NCBI RefSeq assembly: GCF_016545825.1
Contig: NC_052619.1
Span: forward strand, 32,527,803 to 32,591,802
Length of the DNA stretch: 64,000 nt
Reading direction: 5' to 3'
Origin: Eucalyptus grandis
Taxonomy: Eukaryota; Streptophyta; Magnoliopsida; Myrtales; Myrtaceae
The translations under genes were made by a program, and so were the position numbers. The notes beneath the pieces were generated by a model, which did not search any database, had not been told where the DNA came from, and saw nothing but the letters and a program-made list of their open reading frames with translations. Shown here one piece after another: positions 45,861 to 57,852 of the stretch (the stretch's first letter is position 1; every line of letters starts with the position of its first letter).

Positions 45861-48800
45861 TGTCACGCCCCGATCCTCCGAGCACGCGAACATCCCACTC
45901 TGGTCGATACAAATGCGACTTCCCAGGACACGTCGCCGACCCATTCAATTTTTATTACGCATGCGGAAGCGAAACAAATCCCCTGACAACATTTAACTTG
46001 AGATAGAAAAGTAGGCAATCAAGCACAACCAATCAAGCTTTCTTATAAACACACATGTTTATATACAACACTGGATTGTCTACAAAATAGACAGGCTCAA
46101 CAATTAGGGAACTGTCCTATGACCAACTTGTCAGACACGTTCGCCGATTCTTCAGCCTCCACCTTCCGAACTCCAAGACTTCCGGTCCTCCACGACCGTC
46201 ATCTAGGGACCTGAAATATTATCCCACAACCGGGATGAGACTACGTCTCAACGAGTCCTACCATCTAAAACTCAATTAGGAAGAAAATACGCCTCAGGGC
46301 GCTCTAGCCACACAAATAGGATAGAGGACTTACCTCTCCTCAGTCCCTTTCCTGCACGTCAGTACATTTCATATTCAAGCAATGCTCGCACAAGCTGAAA
46401 CTACCGACATACCCATCGGTCTATCAATTCAATCAATCCAATTGATATCATACGATCCACATATCTATCAATTCATACCATCTATTAAACCATACCATCT
46501 ATTCATCCATCAATACATTCACGGCTCACACAAGCTGAAATGGATGCAATGCTCTCACAAGCTGATATAGATGGTAGCTTGCACAAGCTGATATATACAT
46601 AGATGGTAGCTCACACAAGCTGATATAGATGGTAGCTTGCACAAGCTGATATATACATAGATGGTAGCTCACACAAGCTGATAGATAGATCGTGCTCGCA
46701 CAAGCTGATAAAACTATCTTAGCTCACCAGAAGCTGCTGCAATATTCAATATAGTATACTATAGCTCACCAGAAGCTGCCGCAATATTCAATATTGTATA
46801 CTATAGCTCACCAGAAGCTGCCATATATATATGTATATTATAATTGCTCGCCTAAGCGGATACATATATATAAACCAATGCTCGCCAAGGCTGATCACTC
46901 AATAATAAACCAACTCATACCTCAATTCAATCAATCCAATCAATTCAAAGCGGTCATACGGACCAATTACGGTGCTAAAAGCCAACAGGGTATTTTCAAG
47001 TTAAATACCACAACTTCATCAATATCACTCAATTCCACACTTTTGGAATAATTAACCATAATCATCAATCACTCAATTTCTCAATTTAAACATACAATTA
47101 ACACAAACCGACCGCCTTTCTTTGCGATCAACGCGAAATTCTAACGGCCAAGCCATCCGGCATAATTTTCGAAATTATTAAATAATTAAATTTAATTCCG
47201 AAAATTAAATAATTAAATATTATTTTATAATAATATAATTTAATAAAATAATATTTATAAATTCGAAATAATTATTTAATTAAAAATAATTAATTAGGGC
47301 TTAAACAAGATTACACTAATTTAATCATACCATTAGCCCTAATTAAACACCCATTAAACTAATCATACAACTAATCTAATTTACATTAAAATAATCTAAT
47401 TTAATCACATAAACCTAATTAGACTAATCTAAACATCCCTTAAGCGTCATTAACTCACTAAGCAAGAATTAGAGGAAAAACTCACCGGATTAACATTCCG
47501 GCGAGTCCCTGGCGGCGACGCCAAGGCGGTCGATAAACCCCAAAGCGGCGACACCAACGGAGGCCGGGAAGACACTGAAAACGGGCCTCGAAGTCTCCAA
47601 ACCTTGCTGTCTTCTTCGCCTTCGATCTGGACTGAACTGCAGAGAAGAAACCAGCCTTCAACGGCGAAAACAGGTCGATCGGAGCTCCAGCAAGCAGGTG
47701 GTTGGCAACCAATGGCTCCCGGGGTCTTGGGGATCTTGTAGGAGGTTGGGATGGGCAAAGGAAGGGTCGGAAAGGGGCGAAACAGCAAGAAAACGCGGAA
47801 CAGGCGGAGCAGGGCAGAACCAGACGGTCCGGCGAGCGGCGGCTTCGGGCGGCCGTACGGGACGGCCGGAGAATCGTTCCGGCGAGCGTCGAGGTGCTCC
47901 GGAACGGTCTGGATGTCGTCTTCGCGGCAATGGGTGGCTTGTTCGCTGATTCAACCGGGAAGTTAACTTTTTACTTGGATCTTTGGCGAAAGGTCGGCTG
48001 GAGCAGAAACTGGAACGAGGGGAAAACAAGAGAGGAAAACAGCCGACGATGGCCTTCCGGGCGTGCGACGATGGAGGGGCTGGTGAGCTCGGTTTCCTCT
48101 GGTTCTCTTGAGCTTTTCCTAAGCCTCAACCATGGAGAAAGCCATGAATAAAGGAAGAAGATGGTCTGCTGAAGAGGGGGCCTCCTTGGTGGCTCACTAG
48201 AGCTCAACACTTGTCTAAATCTCATTTGCTTTGCCCCCACCATGACATCACATGACATCATCCACTCTCTCTCCTCAATCTTCCTCCACAACCTTGCCAA
48301 TAGGTGCAAAATAGCTCTCCCCCATGGTATACGAATTTCATACATTTATACATCAAATTCAATCAATTCTCATTCAATTCCATCCAATTGAAGCTCAATT
48401 AAATCAACCCATGTGTCCTCGGCCTTCTCATGACATTTCCCCGCCAAATGATCCAACTTGCATCCCGAAGATTCGATTAAAAACGGCCCTCTGACAATCC
48501 CGAACAAAAACAGCATTACTTTGCTTTTCCGCCAAAAATCTCGGTTTGTAGAAAAATCTTCTGGAGATGAGTCGACATTCCTAAAATGAATTGTGACTTG
48601 ACAGAACTTCCAAATTCTGTAATCGGGTTCAATTTCACGGTTAAATTCAATCTGGCGCGACTTTAGCGCGTCCTAATCTACCGGGTAGCTTTTAGGAATT
48701 TTCTGTGCAATTGACCTGTAGTTGATTATTTTCAAGCCACAAAGTGCATCTTCGACACATTGGCGACTCTTGATTGTCGTAGAAATCTCGAGGTTTCAAA

Positions 48801-49145
48801 TACGGACACAGGGTACCAAAACGATAGAGAAATCGGTCTAGTGCCGATCAACAAGAATTGTGCAATTAGGTGGAATCACCCACACTGAATTACATGGTTA
48901 TGTTGAATCGACCTATCTCCGGTCTCTAATCGGTCTGTACCGTAATGACCCTTGCAGATTAGTACGGTCAAGTAGTCGTTTCTTGGTCGAATTCTCAAGT
49001 CTATTGCGTTTAGATTCCTTAACGGCTTCACCTGATAGACTAGTTATCTCGTGAGTGATCAGCTCAGAGAAGAGAGCTATAGACACGAAGATGAAATGCC
49101 CGACTTATTTAATTGAAACCAGAATTGGAAAATCGGGATGTCACA
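45861..49145 (-). mobile_element. Solo LTR 1, long-LTR Gypsy type (3285 bp)
   Basis: Bounded by TGTCACGCCCC and GGGATGTCACA, with perfect ATTGC target duplications at 45856-45860 and 49146-49150. Its reverse complement matches 51284-54224 along its length (shared TCACTCATGAGATAACTAGTC-like and TACCCGGTAG-like words). No gag, pol or second LTR lies inside, so it is a solo LTR left by LTR-LTR recombination. The ends TGTGACATCCC...GGGGCGTGACA and the 3-kb length are typical of Tekay/Del chromoviruses (family assignment is inference). The GC-rich frames at 47450-48150 are LTR sequence, not genes. Confidence 0.88.
46535..46830. repeat. Minisatellite within solo LTR 1
   Basis: A unit of about 54 bases with GATGGTAGCTTGCACAAGCT and a variant GATGGTAGCTCACACAAGCT occurs in two full copies (46570-46680). 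A second unit of about 43 bases (AGCTCACCAGAAGCTGC) then occurs two and a half times (46720-46830). The region at 53560-53640 in solo LTR 2 has only one or two degenerate units. Confidence 0.8.
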
Positions 49146-49240
49146 ATTGCTCTCCAGATTTGCAAGTCTGACCCAGTCAAGGAAGTGAAGAACGAGCTTC
49201 TTCATAAGTTGCCGTTTGCACCGGCCAAATTTCATGACCA

Positions 49241-49892
49241 TGACCATGATTATTGCTCTTTGTGCTAAATTAGTGAACAATGTACCTCTGGTCATTCAAG
49301 ATGCACTTTTAGGAGGAAATATAGAACCAACCTCTGGATGCCAATGGTATGGAAGGGTCTACGGTCTCTCCCGCAGGCTGGGACGTTAGTTGCAGAGTGG
49401 AATGAAACTTGCTCATCTGCATTATAATTCAGAGAGTTAGCTGCATAATGAAATGATAATTAGGACAAAGACTTCGGAAAGTGATCTCAAAGCTATTTCT
49501 TTCGTTGTCCTCCTTATTAGTTGGAGCATCCTTGCTTGTATCAGTAAATCGTCAGGAAGTGATTCCATGCGAAACGGAAGCTGGCTTCGGGATATCGTTA
49601 GAATGCATCATGCAGTGGACTCTCAATAAGTTAATCTCCAAATAAAATCCTAACGGTGCACCGCATACACTTGAGCTGATCATTAGACCATTCAACTCTG
49701 TGATGCCTAGAAACATGGCGGCACTGAAAGAGGAGGTTAAGCAGTGACCATACCAAACTCAGGGCATTGGTGGAGGGGCGTTCCCAGCCAATGCGAGTGA
49801 CGTGCTTGACATCAAATGTGCAAAAATGCGCAACTCGCGGTCCTTTTGTTGTCTATGCAAATCAAATGTGCAACTCTTTTGAATTTAAATCT
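49241..49892 (-). pseudogene. RIC-like CRIB gene, copy J
   Basis: On the minus strand the CRIB exon (49892-49754) contains FDVKHVTRIGWERPSTNALS, but the residues before it are out of frame because of a local rearrangement (ATTTTTGCACATTTGATG). A second exon starting MSKFHSTLQL lies at 49416-49355. The basic C-terminal exon of other copies is missing: the unit is cut where UBL J joins at 49240. It is a partial pseudogene whose CRIB core has survived well. Confidence 0.5.
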
Positions 49893-50309
49893 CTAAGTAT
49901 CATCGGTTGTCAAGCACTTAAGAACAAGCATGATAGTTCATGTTTGTTTGCGCTACATGCTTTGAATCAAGGTGGCACAATTACAATCAAGTTTCTTGCA
50001 TTTATGTGACAATAATTTTCTTGTCACGGGACTTCAAATGGATGGGGATTCGATTAGATACTAATTGCTCTACTGTTAACATGACACGAGGCAGGCGATA
50101 AATTTCTCCAACTTAAATGGCGTCGACATGATACTTAACTCATACCCTGACTTAAAATGGAAAGCGGAGTCAAGACGCGCTGAATATATGCGAAATACAT
50201 CTCAGGCCTTTGAGGCCACCCTGTACTTTTGTCGTCATTTCCTCTGCGAAGCAGCGGTCAGTTCTAGGTGCATTAGAATGTCCATATTTTATACGGGTGT
50301 TGAAAAATC

Positions 50310-51200
50310 ATGAATTTAAGGTTTTTTTTTTTTTTTTTTCAATGAGGAACTTAAGGTTTTAGAAAGTCGAAATAAGTCTCAGGCTCGGCGTTGGTTGAAT
50401 TCTAAACTTAAGGTTCTTGTTGTCAATTTGGAGTGCTTTTACCTTTTCCTTTTTTTCAGATCTTGGGACGTCGGTATTTCAAATTGTTTAACCTCAAGCA
50501 ACTAAGACTTTCACACCATATAAAAGTTGACGCAAAGATTTACATGATTGTTTCATAATTATATTTAAATTTCAATAATATTTTAGATTTTGGCAGGAAA
50601 GGAAGAAAATTTAGCTTCTTATATATATAGACATGGCTTAAATTCAATCCCGTGATAAATGATAGATTACTGTAAAGAATCTGCAATTGAAATCAGAATT
50701 GGAATTTGAACTAAAATAGGAATCAGACTTAAGATCGGAATCATAATGACTAACTTCTACTTATTTCATATCCCAATAAGTAAATGATAAATATTTTAGT
50801 ATTTACATACTTAAAATGTATTGGAATGAAAAAAAAATCTTTATAATTTCATAGTTATTAACAATAATTTTATTTTTTGACGATAAAGCCATTTTTCTTT
50901 ACTGCTTGTGACACCCGTCTGACAATCTAAGTAAGTGCTGAAAATTAACCATTTTGGACTTGATGGGAATAATTTAGTTCAACAACTCTTACTAAGATTG
51001 ACTTAAAAGTTTCAATTAAGCCAAAAAGTCATTCAATGAGTTAAGTAAGGTGTTTTCAAATTCATTCAATTAGAAAAGATAATTCATGGCAAATAAAACC
51101 TTGCCAATCATCTTATTAAAACCTATCAATAGTGACCCTAGGTCCATGTGTATGGTATGAAATTAATAATATTAAGCAAGAGCTACAATGCAACGCTCCG
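50310..51200. repeat. Duplicated-unit spacer, copy 3
   Basis: Matches 9330-10190 and 20520-21210. Beyond 51060 it contains the SINE-free form of the site occupied at 10224, then joins the UBL C/F-type upstream region at about 51190. Confidence 0.6.
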
Positions 51201-51283
51201 CTGGCAATTAGACTCGTCGTTATTGCAATGGATTAAACATTAAAAAAAAAAGAAATAAAAAGAAAAAATGCGCCAACTTGACT

Positions 51284-54224
51284 TGTGACATCCCAAATTT
51301 CTAATTCTGCTTTTAATTAAATGAGATGGACTTTTCATCGATGCGCTTATAGTTCAATTCTCCGAGCTGATCACTCATGAGATAACTAGTCTATTAGATG
51401 AAGCCGTTAAGGAAATTAAATGCAATAGACTCAAGAATCTGACCATGAATCGGCTGCTCGATCGTGTTAATTTGTAAGGATCATTATGACACTATCATAA
51501 TCGAACAAAGATTAGTAATAGGTCGATTCGACTGAGAATTGTGGTTAGAGTACTAGTGATTCCACCTGATTTCAATATCATCGTCGACCGGCACTAAACT
51601 GATTCTTTTATCGTTTTGGGTACCCTGTGTCTGTAATTGAAATCTCGAGATTTTCATGACAACCGAGAATCGCCAATATGTCGAAGGTTATGTCGTGGCT
51701 TGAAAATAATCAATCATGAGTCAATTGTACTGAAATTCCTAAAAGCTACCCGGTAGATTAGGACGAGCTTGAATCGCGCCGATTGAAATTAATCGTGATT
51801 TTAAACTTGAATTCAAAAATTGAAAGCTCGGCCATGTTATAGTTCATTTTAGGAATGTCGACTCATCTTCGGAAGATTATTCATGCAATCAAAGTTTTTC
51901 AGCAATTAAGCAAAGAATGGCTAATTTGGCTCGAGAAATTAGTAGGCCCGCCTTTGGTCATGCTTTTGGGACTTAAGTTAGTTCTATGGACAAGTGAAGA
52001 TGTAAATTGAAGTATGGTGACATTAAATTAATTTTATGGACTTCAATTTGATTTAATTGGAAGAGAATCGAGTGGATTTGAAGAAATTGTTGTACAAGAT
52101 TTTATGTCCTAGCAGAAAATGAAATTGCAACAATTGGAATAAGGTTGTGGGAGATTGGAGATAGTGAAGTGTGACATCATCAAATGATGTCATGGTGGGG
52201 CTAGAAGGCCTAAGATTTTGACAAGTGGAGGGTGGATATTGGCTCTTGAAAAGGTAGGACATCACTTCACCAATCAACTCCATCTTCAACCTTGGGCTCT
52301 TTGGATTTCAAATTTGGAGAGGGAGAGAGAGAATCCGGCCGGACCAGCCTGCTCGACGCCGCCCCCTTCGCCCGTTCGGTCGCTCGCTCGTCGTCGTCAT
52401 CGGAGCCGTCGCTGTCGTGGTCGTCGTCCGTCGCGCGTGAAGGCCTGCGCGCACCTCGCCGTCCTGCTTGCGAGCTGGTCCGCTCCTGTCTACTCACCCA
52501 GGGTCGTTGTCCAGCATCTTCAGGCCGTCATGGAGCTCACCGAAGGCCGTCTTGCTACCGTGCAACAGCCGGAACCACCGCCTGAACCGCCGAAGCCCCG
52601 CTTGCCCGTTTCCAGCAAGTTGGGCCGCTGGTTCTTCTTCTTTGTCCAACACCTATTCGCCGCCATTCAGCAGCCGTGAGCCACTGTCGGAGCCAACCGA
52701 ACCGCTGGAAGCCCGCCTGGTCCGCCGTTGCACCGTCGCCAGCTCACCTCCTCGCCGGTCCAGCCTTGGTCTTCTCGGTTCCAGCTCTCTCGACCAGCAA
52801 CAGAGGTAGAAATCCAGCAAGCCCGTGAGACTTCGAGGAGCGTTTCCGGGCCTTTCCCGGCCTCCATTGGTGTTGCCGCTTTAGGGTTTATCGACCGCCT
52901 TGGTGTCGTGGTCGCCGTGAACTCACCGGAGCACAAAACCGGTGAGTTTATCATCTAAACCTCGCTTAGTAAGTTAATCATGCTTAAGGGGTGTTTAGAT
53001 TGGTCTAATTAGGCTTAGGTGGTTAGATTAGATTATTTTAATGTAAGTTAGATTAGTGGTACGATTAGTTTAATGGATATTTAATTAGGGTTAATTGTAT
53101 GTTTAAATTAGAGTAATCTAGTTTAAGCCCTAATTATTTATTTTAAATTAATAAATTATTTCGAATTTCATAAATATTATTTTATTAAATTATATTATTA
53201 TAACATAATATTTAATTATTTAATTTTCGGAATTAAATTTAATTTTTTAATAATTTCGAAAATTTTGTCAGGATGGCTGGTCGTTAGAATTTCGCACTAA
53301 TCGCAGCGGTGCGGTTAGTTTGTGTCAATTGTATGTTAAATTAAGAAATTTAGTAGAATGATGATTGTGGCTAATAATTCCAAAAGTGTGGAATTGATTG
53401 AAATTGAAGAAGTTTTGGTATTTAACTTGAAAATACCTGGTGTCGGCCTTTGGCACCGTAATTGGCTTGTAGGACCAATTTGAATCAATTGATTGATTGG
53501 TTTGAGGAATGCATTGGTTTATTATTGAAATGTCAATTTGTGTGAGTATTGGTATAACGGCTTGTTTATCAGCTTGTGTGAGCTACCATCTATATCAACT
53601 TATGAGAACATTGCATCCATTTCAGCTTATGTGAGCCATGATTCATTAATGGATGGATAGATGGTATGAATTGATCGACGTATGAATTGTACTGACGTGT
53701 AGGATTGGACTGAGGCGAGGTAAGTCCTCAATTCTCTTTATGTGGCTAGAGCACCTTGGGGCTTATTTTCTTCTTAATCAAGTTTTAGAGGGTAGGACTC
53801 GCTGAGACATTGTCTCACCCCGTTGTGGGATAATATTTTCAGGTTCTTAGATGGCGGATCCTCCGGAGCTTTTTGATAGACTAGTGAGGGTCACTGAGAA
53901 GATTTTTGACTATGCTGATCCCGGAGCCGGTGAATGGATTTGATTAGCTGATCTTAAGACGGCTTAGTTTTTTAGGACTGATTTTCTATAGATCTTCTAT
54001 TATTAGCCTAGTCTTGTAATCGAATTGGCTTGATGTGTTTAAATGTATGTGGTTTGGTTTTGAAATGTGATCCTGCTTTTCTATCCCAATTGAGTTTTGT
54101 CTGGGGATTATTTATCCGCTTCTGCATGTGTAATTAATCGATTGGGTCGGTGACGTGTCCTGGGAAGTCGTATTTCTATCGACCACAATGGGATGTGCGC
54201 GTGCTCGGGGTTTGGGGCGTGACA
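51284..54224 (+). mobile_element. Solo LTR 2, same family (2941 bp)
   Basis: Starts TGTGACATCCC, ends GGGGCGTGACA, with perfect TGACT target duplications at 51279-51283 and 54225-54229. Oriented opposite to solo LTR 1. It contains a GC-rich section (52340-52940) with long but low-complexity open frames and an AT-rich section (53040-53260), both mirrored in solo LTR 1. No interior genes. It splits the upstream region of UBL F about 210 bases before the start codon. Confidence 0.88.
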
Positions 54225-54324
54225 TGACTGAAGACTCGATTTCCCTCCATTTTCTTTATGTTCATCTGATCTCTGTCTCCCTCTCCATCTTCCATTCGCA
54301 CGCCCCCTTTCTAGCAAAGAGGGA

Positions 54325-54328
<4 letters not shown>

Positions 54329-54381
<53 letters not shown>
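54329..54381. repeat. (TC)n microsatellite in the UBL F leader
   Basis: About twenty-six TC units in the probable 5' UTR. UBL C has only a short imperfect CT tract at the same place. Confidence 0.95.
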
Positions 54382-54383
<2 letters not shown>

Positions 54384-54433
54384 GCACTTGGTCGCTACTG
54401 GATCTCGCTACTGGATCTCAATCCGTCATCAAT

Positions 54434-55850
54434 ATGTTTTCTCGCGAGCATCGCATCTTTCTCTTCGATGAGAACAGTATGAATTCCACTACTATGTCTT
54501 GTAGAACATCCAGTCCATCCACCACGATTTTTGCGGAGAAAGAGGAGTCTGAAGATGATGGTAGGGTCGCGCTCCAAGGTGTTCATGTTGCTTCCTCATC
54601 CTCATCTCAACTTCAACGCTCCGTGCATCCTGTGCATCCGAGTTGGGATGAAGAGGAGGTTCTCTCTGTCTCTCTCCCCCTGTATCTGTATTCGGTGTCT
54701 AAATTTGCTCCCCCGGTTCTCGATTTCTTAGTTCATTAGGGTTTCGAGATTGTTGTTTGCAACGAAATGCGAGGACGCATTGGTGTTTTTCCCATCTTGC
54801 TTGATTCTGGAAGATCAGTGCGATCAGGAATTTTTTTTTCTCTTTTTTGCCTCCGGATTTTTGGTTTCCATTCCGTTTGTGATATTGGTCGGTGAATATC
54901 AGTTTCTAGCTAGTGCTTAGATTTATCTGGAAAAATAAGTTCGGAGGCTCTATGATGGTAAATTCCAGTTCTGTGGCGTAGGTGACTTTGGCCCTGGAGA
55001 TCACCAAGAAAATGACCATTGTAGCTACTAGAAACTCAACCGTGGAGCATATTAAGGCCTTAATTGAGGATAAGGAGAAAATCACTGATGAGTATAGTAA
55101 GTAGCTATTTTTTGGGGGGAGAAGACTCGCTGATTATGGCATCCATGGTCACGCCACGATCTGTGTCCTCCTTCGGGACTTGGCTAGGATGACAATAATT
55201 GTCCATATCCAATCGGCTCAAAAATACTTGCTGTTGGATGCGAGGAATTAGGATACTGTCCAAGATGTTAAATTGATGATTCAAGCTAGATTCTGCCGGA
55301 TGATTTCACTCTGTTTTTAGGTGGAGAGGTGCTTGCAGAGGATTGGACCCTCGCCTCACTCAACTTGCCCCCGGAGCCCACATTTTATTTTCTTTTGAAC
55401 ACTTGTCGATCTTCGTCGACATGTCCAATCGTAGAGTCAGGGTAGACGCTAAATTTTGGTTCCCTGTGGGTCATGTCAAAGCTTTGGCCATAGCAAAGAT
55501 GTGTATAGGTCATGCGCTCTCATTTGGTCTATCGTTGGGAGCGCTTGAGGATCACAAGACCTTAGCTTGTTACGGCATCGCGGATGGCTCTATCTTACGA
55601 TTGGTGTCTCCCTATGCTCCATTTCAGATATTTGTCAATTGCAGGAATGGTAAAACTGTTGCTCTTGAGGTTTGCATGTCTAATAGGAAGTGAAGAACAA
55701 GCTTCTTGATAAGCTGTCAGTGAGTGCAGCGGCTAAATTGGATGGTATTGCTTATGCGGGAAAAAGGCTTGCTGATGACCATGACCTGGCAAGCTATTGC
55801 ATCCAGGATAATTCGACCCTTTTTTGCCTCTTCGTAGATCATATTCCTTG
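54434..55850 (+). pseudogene. UBL polyprotein copy F
   Basis: Exon 1 (54434-54658, 75 codons, phase 0) is intact: MFSREHRIFLFDENSMNS... to WDEEE|GT. Exon 2 starts at 54982 after TAG and reads the only undamaged start of UBL 1 in the window (MTIVATRNSTVEHIKALIED). Then come a TAG at 55102-55104, an internal deletion, a TAG in module 2 (near 55249), another stop near 55318 and a deletion between modules 2 and 3. Module 3 and half of 4 are open (55390-55693) until a frameshift at SNRK. It ends near 55850. It is a pseudogene but the best guide to the ancestral exon 1/UBL 1 junction. A tandem 3' copy follows at 56728. Confidence 0.8.
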
Positions 55851-56571
55851 AGTTTGTAAGTACTGACTAGTAAACAGCATCATTGTTCTAACTGGCTTTT
55901 GTATTAGAACGAATTTTGAACACAAAGCTGGAAAAATCAGTATCTAACATTCATGCCCTGATGCTAATTTTCTTGGCTCCTCATTAGTACATCTTGTGTG
56001 ATGAAGGTATAGTGTGTATCGGTGCTTCCTTACATTGAATATCTGGACAAGGTAGAATTCAGCAGTAGATTGTTTTGTGAATTATTCTATTTGGAAGCTT
56101 GATGTGAGACCTAGCTATTTCAGTAGAAGCGCCCCAAAGAACTTCTATAGAGAGAACTCGGAATAGTTCTGACTTGGCTTTTGAATTAGGAGGATTTTTT
56201 AACAGAAAGCTGGAAATTAGTATCTGACGTTCATGCATTGATGCTAATTTTCTTGGTACGTCATTAGTTCGTCACGTGCCATGAAGGTACAATGTATATG
56301 TCTGCTTACTACATTGAATATCATCTGGACAAGGTAGAATCTCAGCAATACATTGTTTGGTGGGTTGTTCTGTTTGGTCGATGTCTTTTGCTGGAAGCTT
56401 GATCTTAGACCTACCTATTTCAGTAGAAGCGCCCTGGAAAACTTTACTTTTGATTAGCAGCACCACATATGACTCGGTCGGAGGTCTGCTTTTTTCATTT
56501 AGTAGTTGTTTTTGTGATTGCTAAGAATTTCTCGTTGACCCACCACTAGAAAAATCCTTTGATTTCCTCGT

Positions 56572-56735
56572 CTACGATTGCTTCAACACTAAGGTGTCAT
56601 CACGTGAGGGAAACTCTAGCCGGAGACCCAAATTCTGGTTTCTTCTTGAATGTTGGGTGGGGCGCGGTGATTCTTGAGTCAGGGCATTAGCAGATGTGGC
56701 TGATTTGCTATGCCACCTCATATGCATCATTTCGT
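56572..56735 (-). pseudogene. RIC-like C-terminal exon, copy F
   Basis: The minus strand is open through MHMRWHSKSATSANALTQES and RRNQNLGLRLEF. Upstream RIC sequence is cut off at the duplication junction, where the frame runs on into antisense UBL module 3. A fragment. Confidence 0.5.
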
Positions 56736-57200
56736 CGACATGTCCAATCGCAGAGTCAGGGTAGACGCTAAATTTTGGTCTCTTGTGGGTCATGTCAAAG
56801 CTTTGGCCATAGCAAAGATGTGTGCACAGGTCATGCGCTCTCATTTGGTTTATCGTTTGGAGTAGCTTGGAGCAGCTTGAGGATCACAAGACCTTAGCTT
56901 GTTTCGGCATCGCGGATGGCTCTGTCTTATAATTGGTGTCTCCCTATGCTCCATTTTAGATATTTGTAAATTGCGGGAATGGTAAGACCGTTGCTCTTGA
57001 GGTTTGCAGCTCTGACACGGTCAAGGAAGTGAAGAACAAGCTTCTTGATAAGCTGCTGGTGAGTGCGCTGGCTAAATTGCATGGAATTGATTATGCAGGA
57101 AAAAGGCTTGCTGATGACCGTGATCTAGCGAGCTATGGCATTCAAGATAACTCAACCCTCTTTGGATTTTTTGGCCTCTTCGTAAATCATATTCCTTGAG
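56728..57200 (+). pseudogene. UBL polyprotein copy F2 (modules 3-4)
   Basis: Begins inside module 3 at the tandem junction (FVDMSNRRVRVDAKFW). It has a TAG within a short duplication (GGAGTAGCTTGGAGCAGCTT), then a TAA at 56930-56932 where copy C has CAA. Module 4 is otherwise well kept at DNA level to the LFGFF-type end near 57195. It has no start and is dead. Confidence 0.75.
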
Positions 57201-57852
57201 TTTGTAAGTACTGACTAGTGAGCATGTTCTGACTTGGCTTTTGTATTTGAAGGAATTCTGAACTGGAAATCAGTATCCAACATTCATGCATTAGCATCTC
57301 ATTAGTACATCTTGTGCAATGAAGGTATAGTGTGTATCGGTGCTTCCTTACATTGAATATCTGGACAAGGTAGAATCTCAGTAGTAAGATCGTTTTATGG
57401 TTTATTCTCTTTGACCGGTGTCTTTTGCTAGAAGCTTGATGTGAGACCTAACTATTTCAATAGAAGTACCCGAAGAACTTCTACTTTTGATTAGCAGCAC
57501 CAAAGAGAACTCGGATAGTTCCGACTTGGCTTTTGAATTAGAAGGATTTAACAGAATATCTCACATGCACCTAATGCTAATTTTCTTGGTATGTCATTAG
57601 TTCGTCACGTGCCATGAAGGTACAGTGTATATCTCTGCTTCCTACATTGAATATCATATGGACATGGTAGAATCTCAGTAGTACATTGTTTGGTGAGTTG
57701 TTTTGTTTGATTGATGTCTTTTGCTGGAAGCTTGATCTTAGACCTACGTATTTCGGTAGAAGCGCCCTGGAAAACTTTACTTTTGATTAGCAGCACCACA
57801 GATGACTCGACCGAAGGTCTGCTTTCTTCATTTAGTAGTTGTTTTGTGATTG

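Larger units (their letters stand above)
45765..49240 (+). pseudogene. UBL polyprotein copy J, split by a solo LTR
   Basis: 45765-45860 encodes the end of UBL module 3 and the start of module 4 (TYDIVDVSILQLMSPYALF and so on). The gene resumes at 49146 with the remainder of module 4 (KSDPVKEVKNELLHKLP) until about 49240. The break lies exactly at the LTR target duplication ATTGC. It resembles the C/F type, since it keeps the module 4 start that B, D and G lack. The first exons and modules 1-3 are absent. After 49240 the sequence passes into the RIC-like 3' region. Confidence 0.75.

Noticed and set aside
46535..46830. Possible CRISPR array
   Set aside because: Plant nuclear context, direct units without unique spacers of constant length; it is a minisatellite in an LTR.
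47450..48345. Overlapping open frames on both strands (up to 149 codons)
   Set aside because: They lie within a GC-rich block of solo LTR 1 that has a counterpart in solo LTR 2; composition explains the lack of stops, and no domain is visible.
52218..52958. Open frames of up to 153 codons in several frames
   Set aside because: Same GC-rich block in solo LTR 2; low-complexity Ser/Arg/Pro translations in overlapping frames on both strands.
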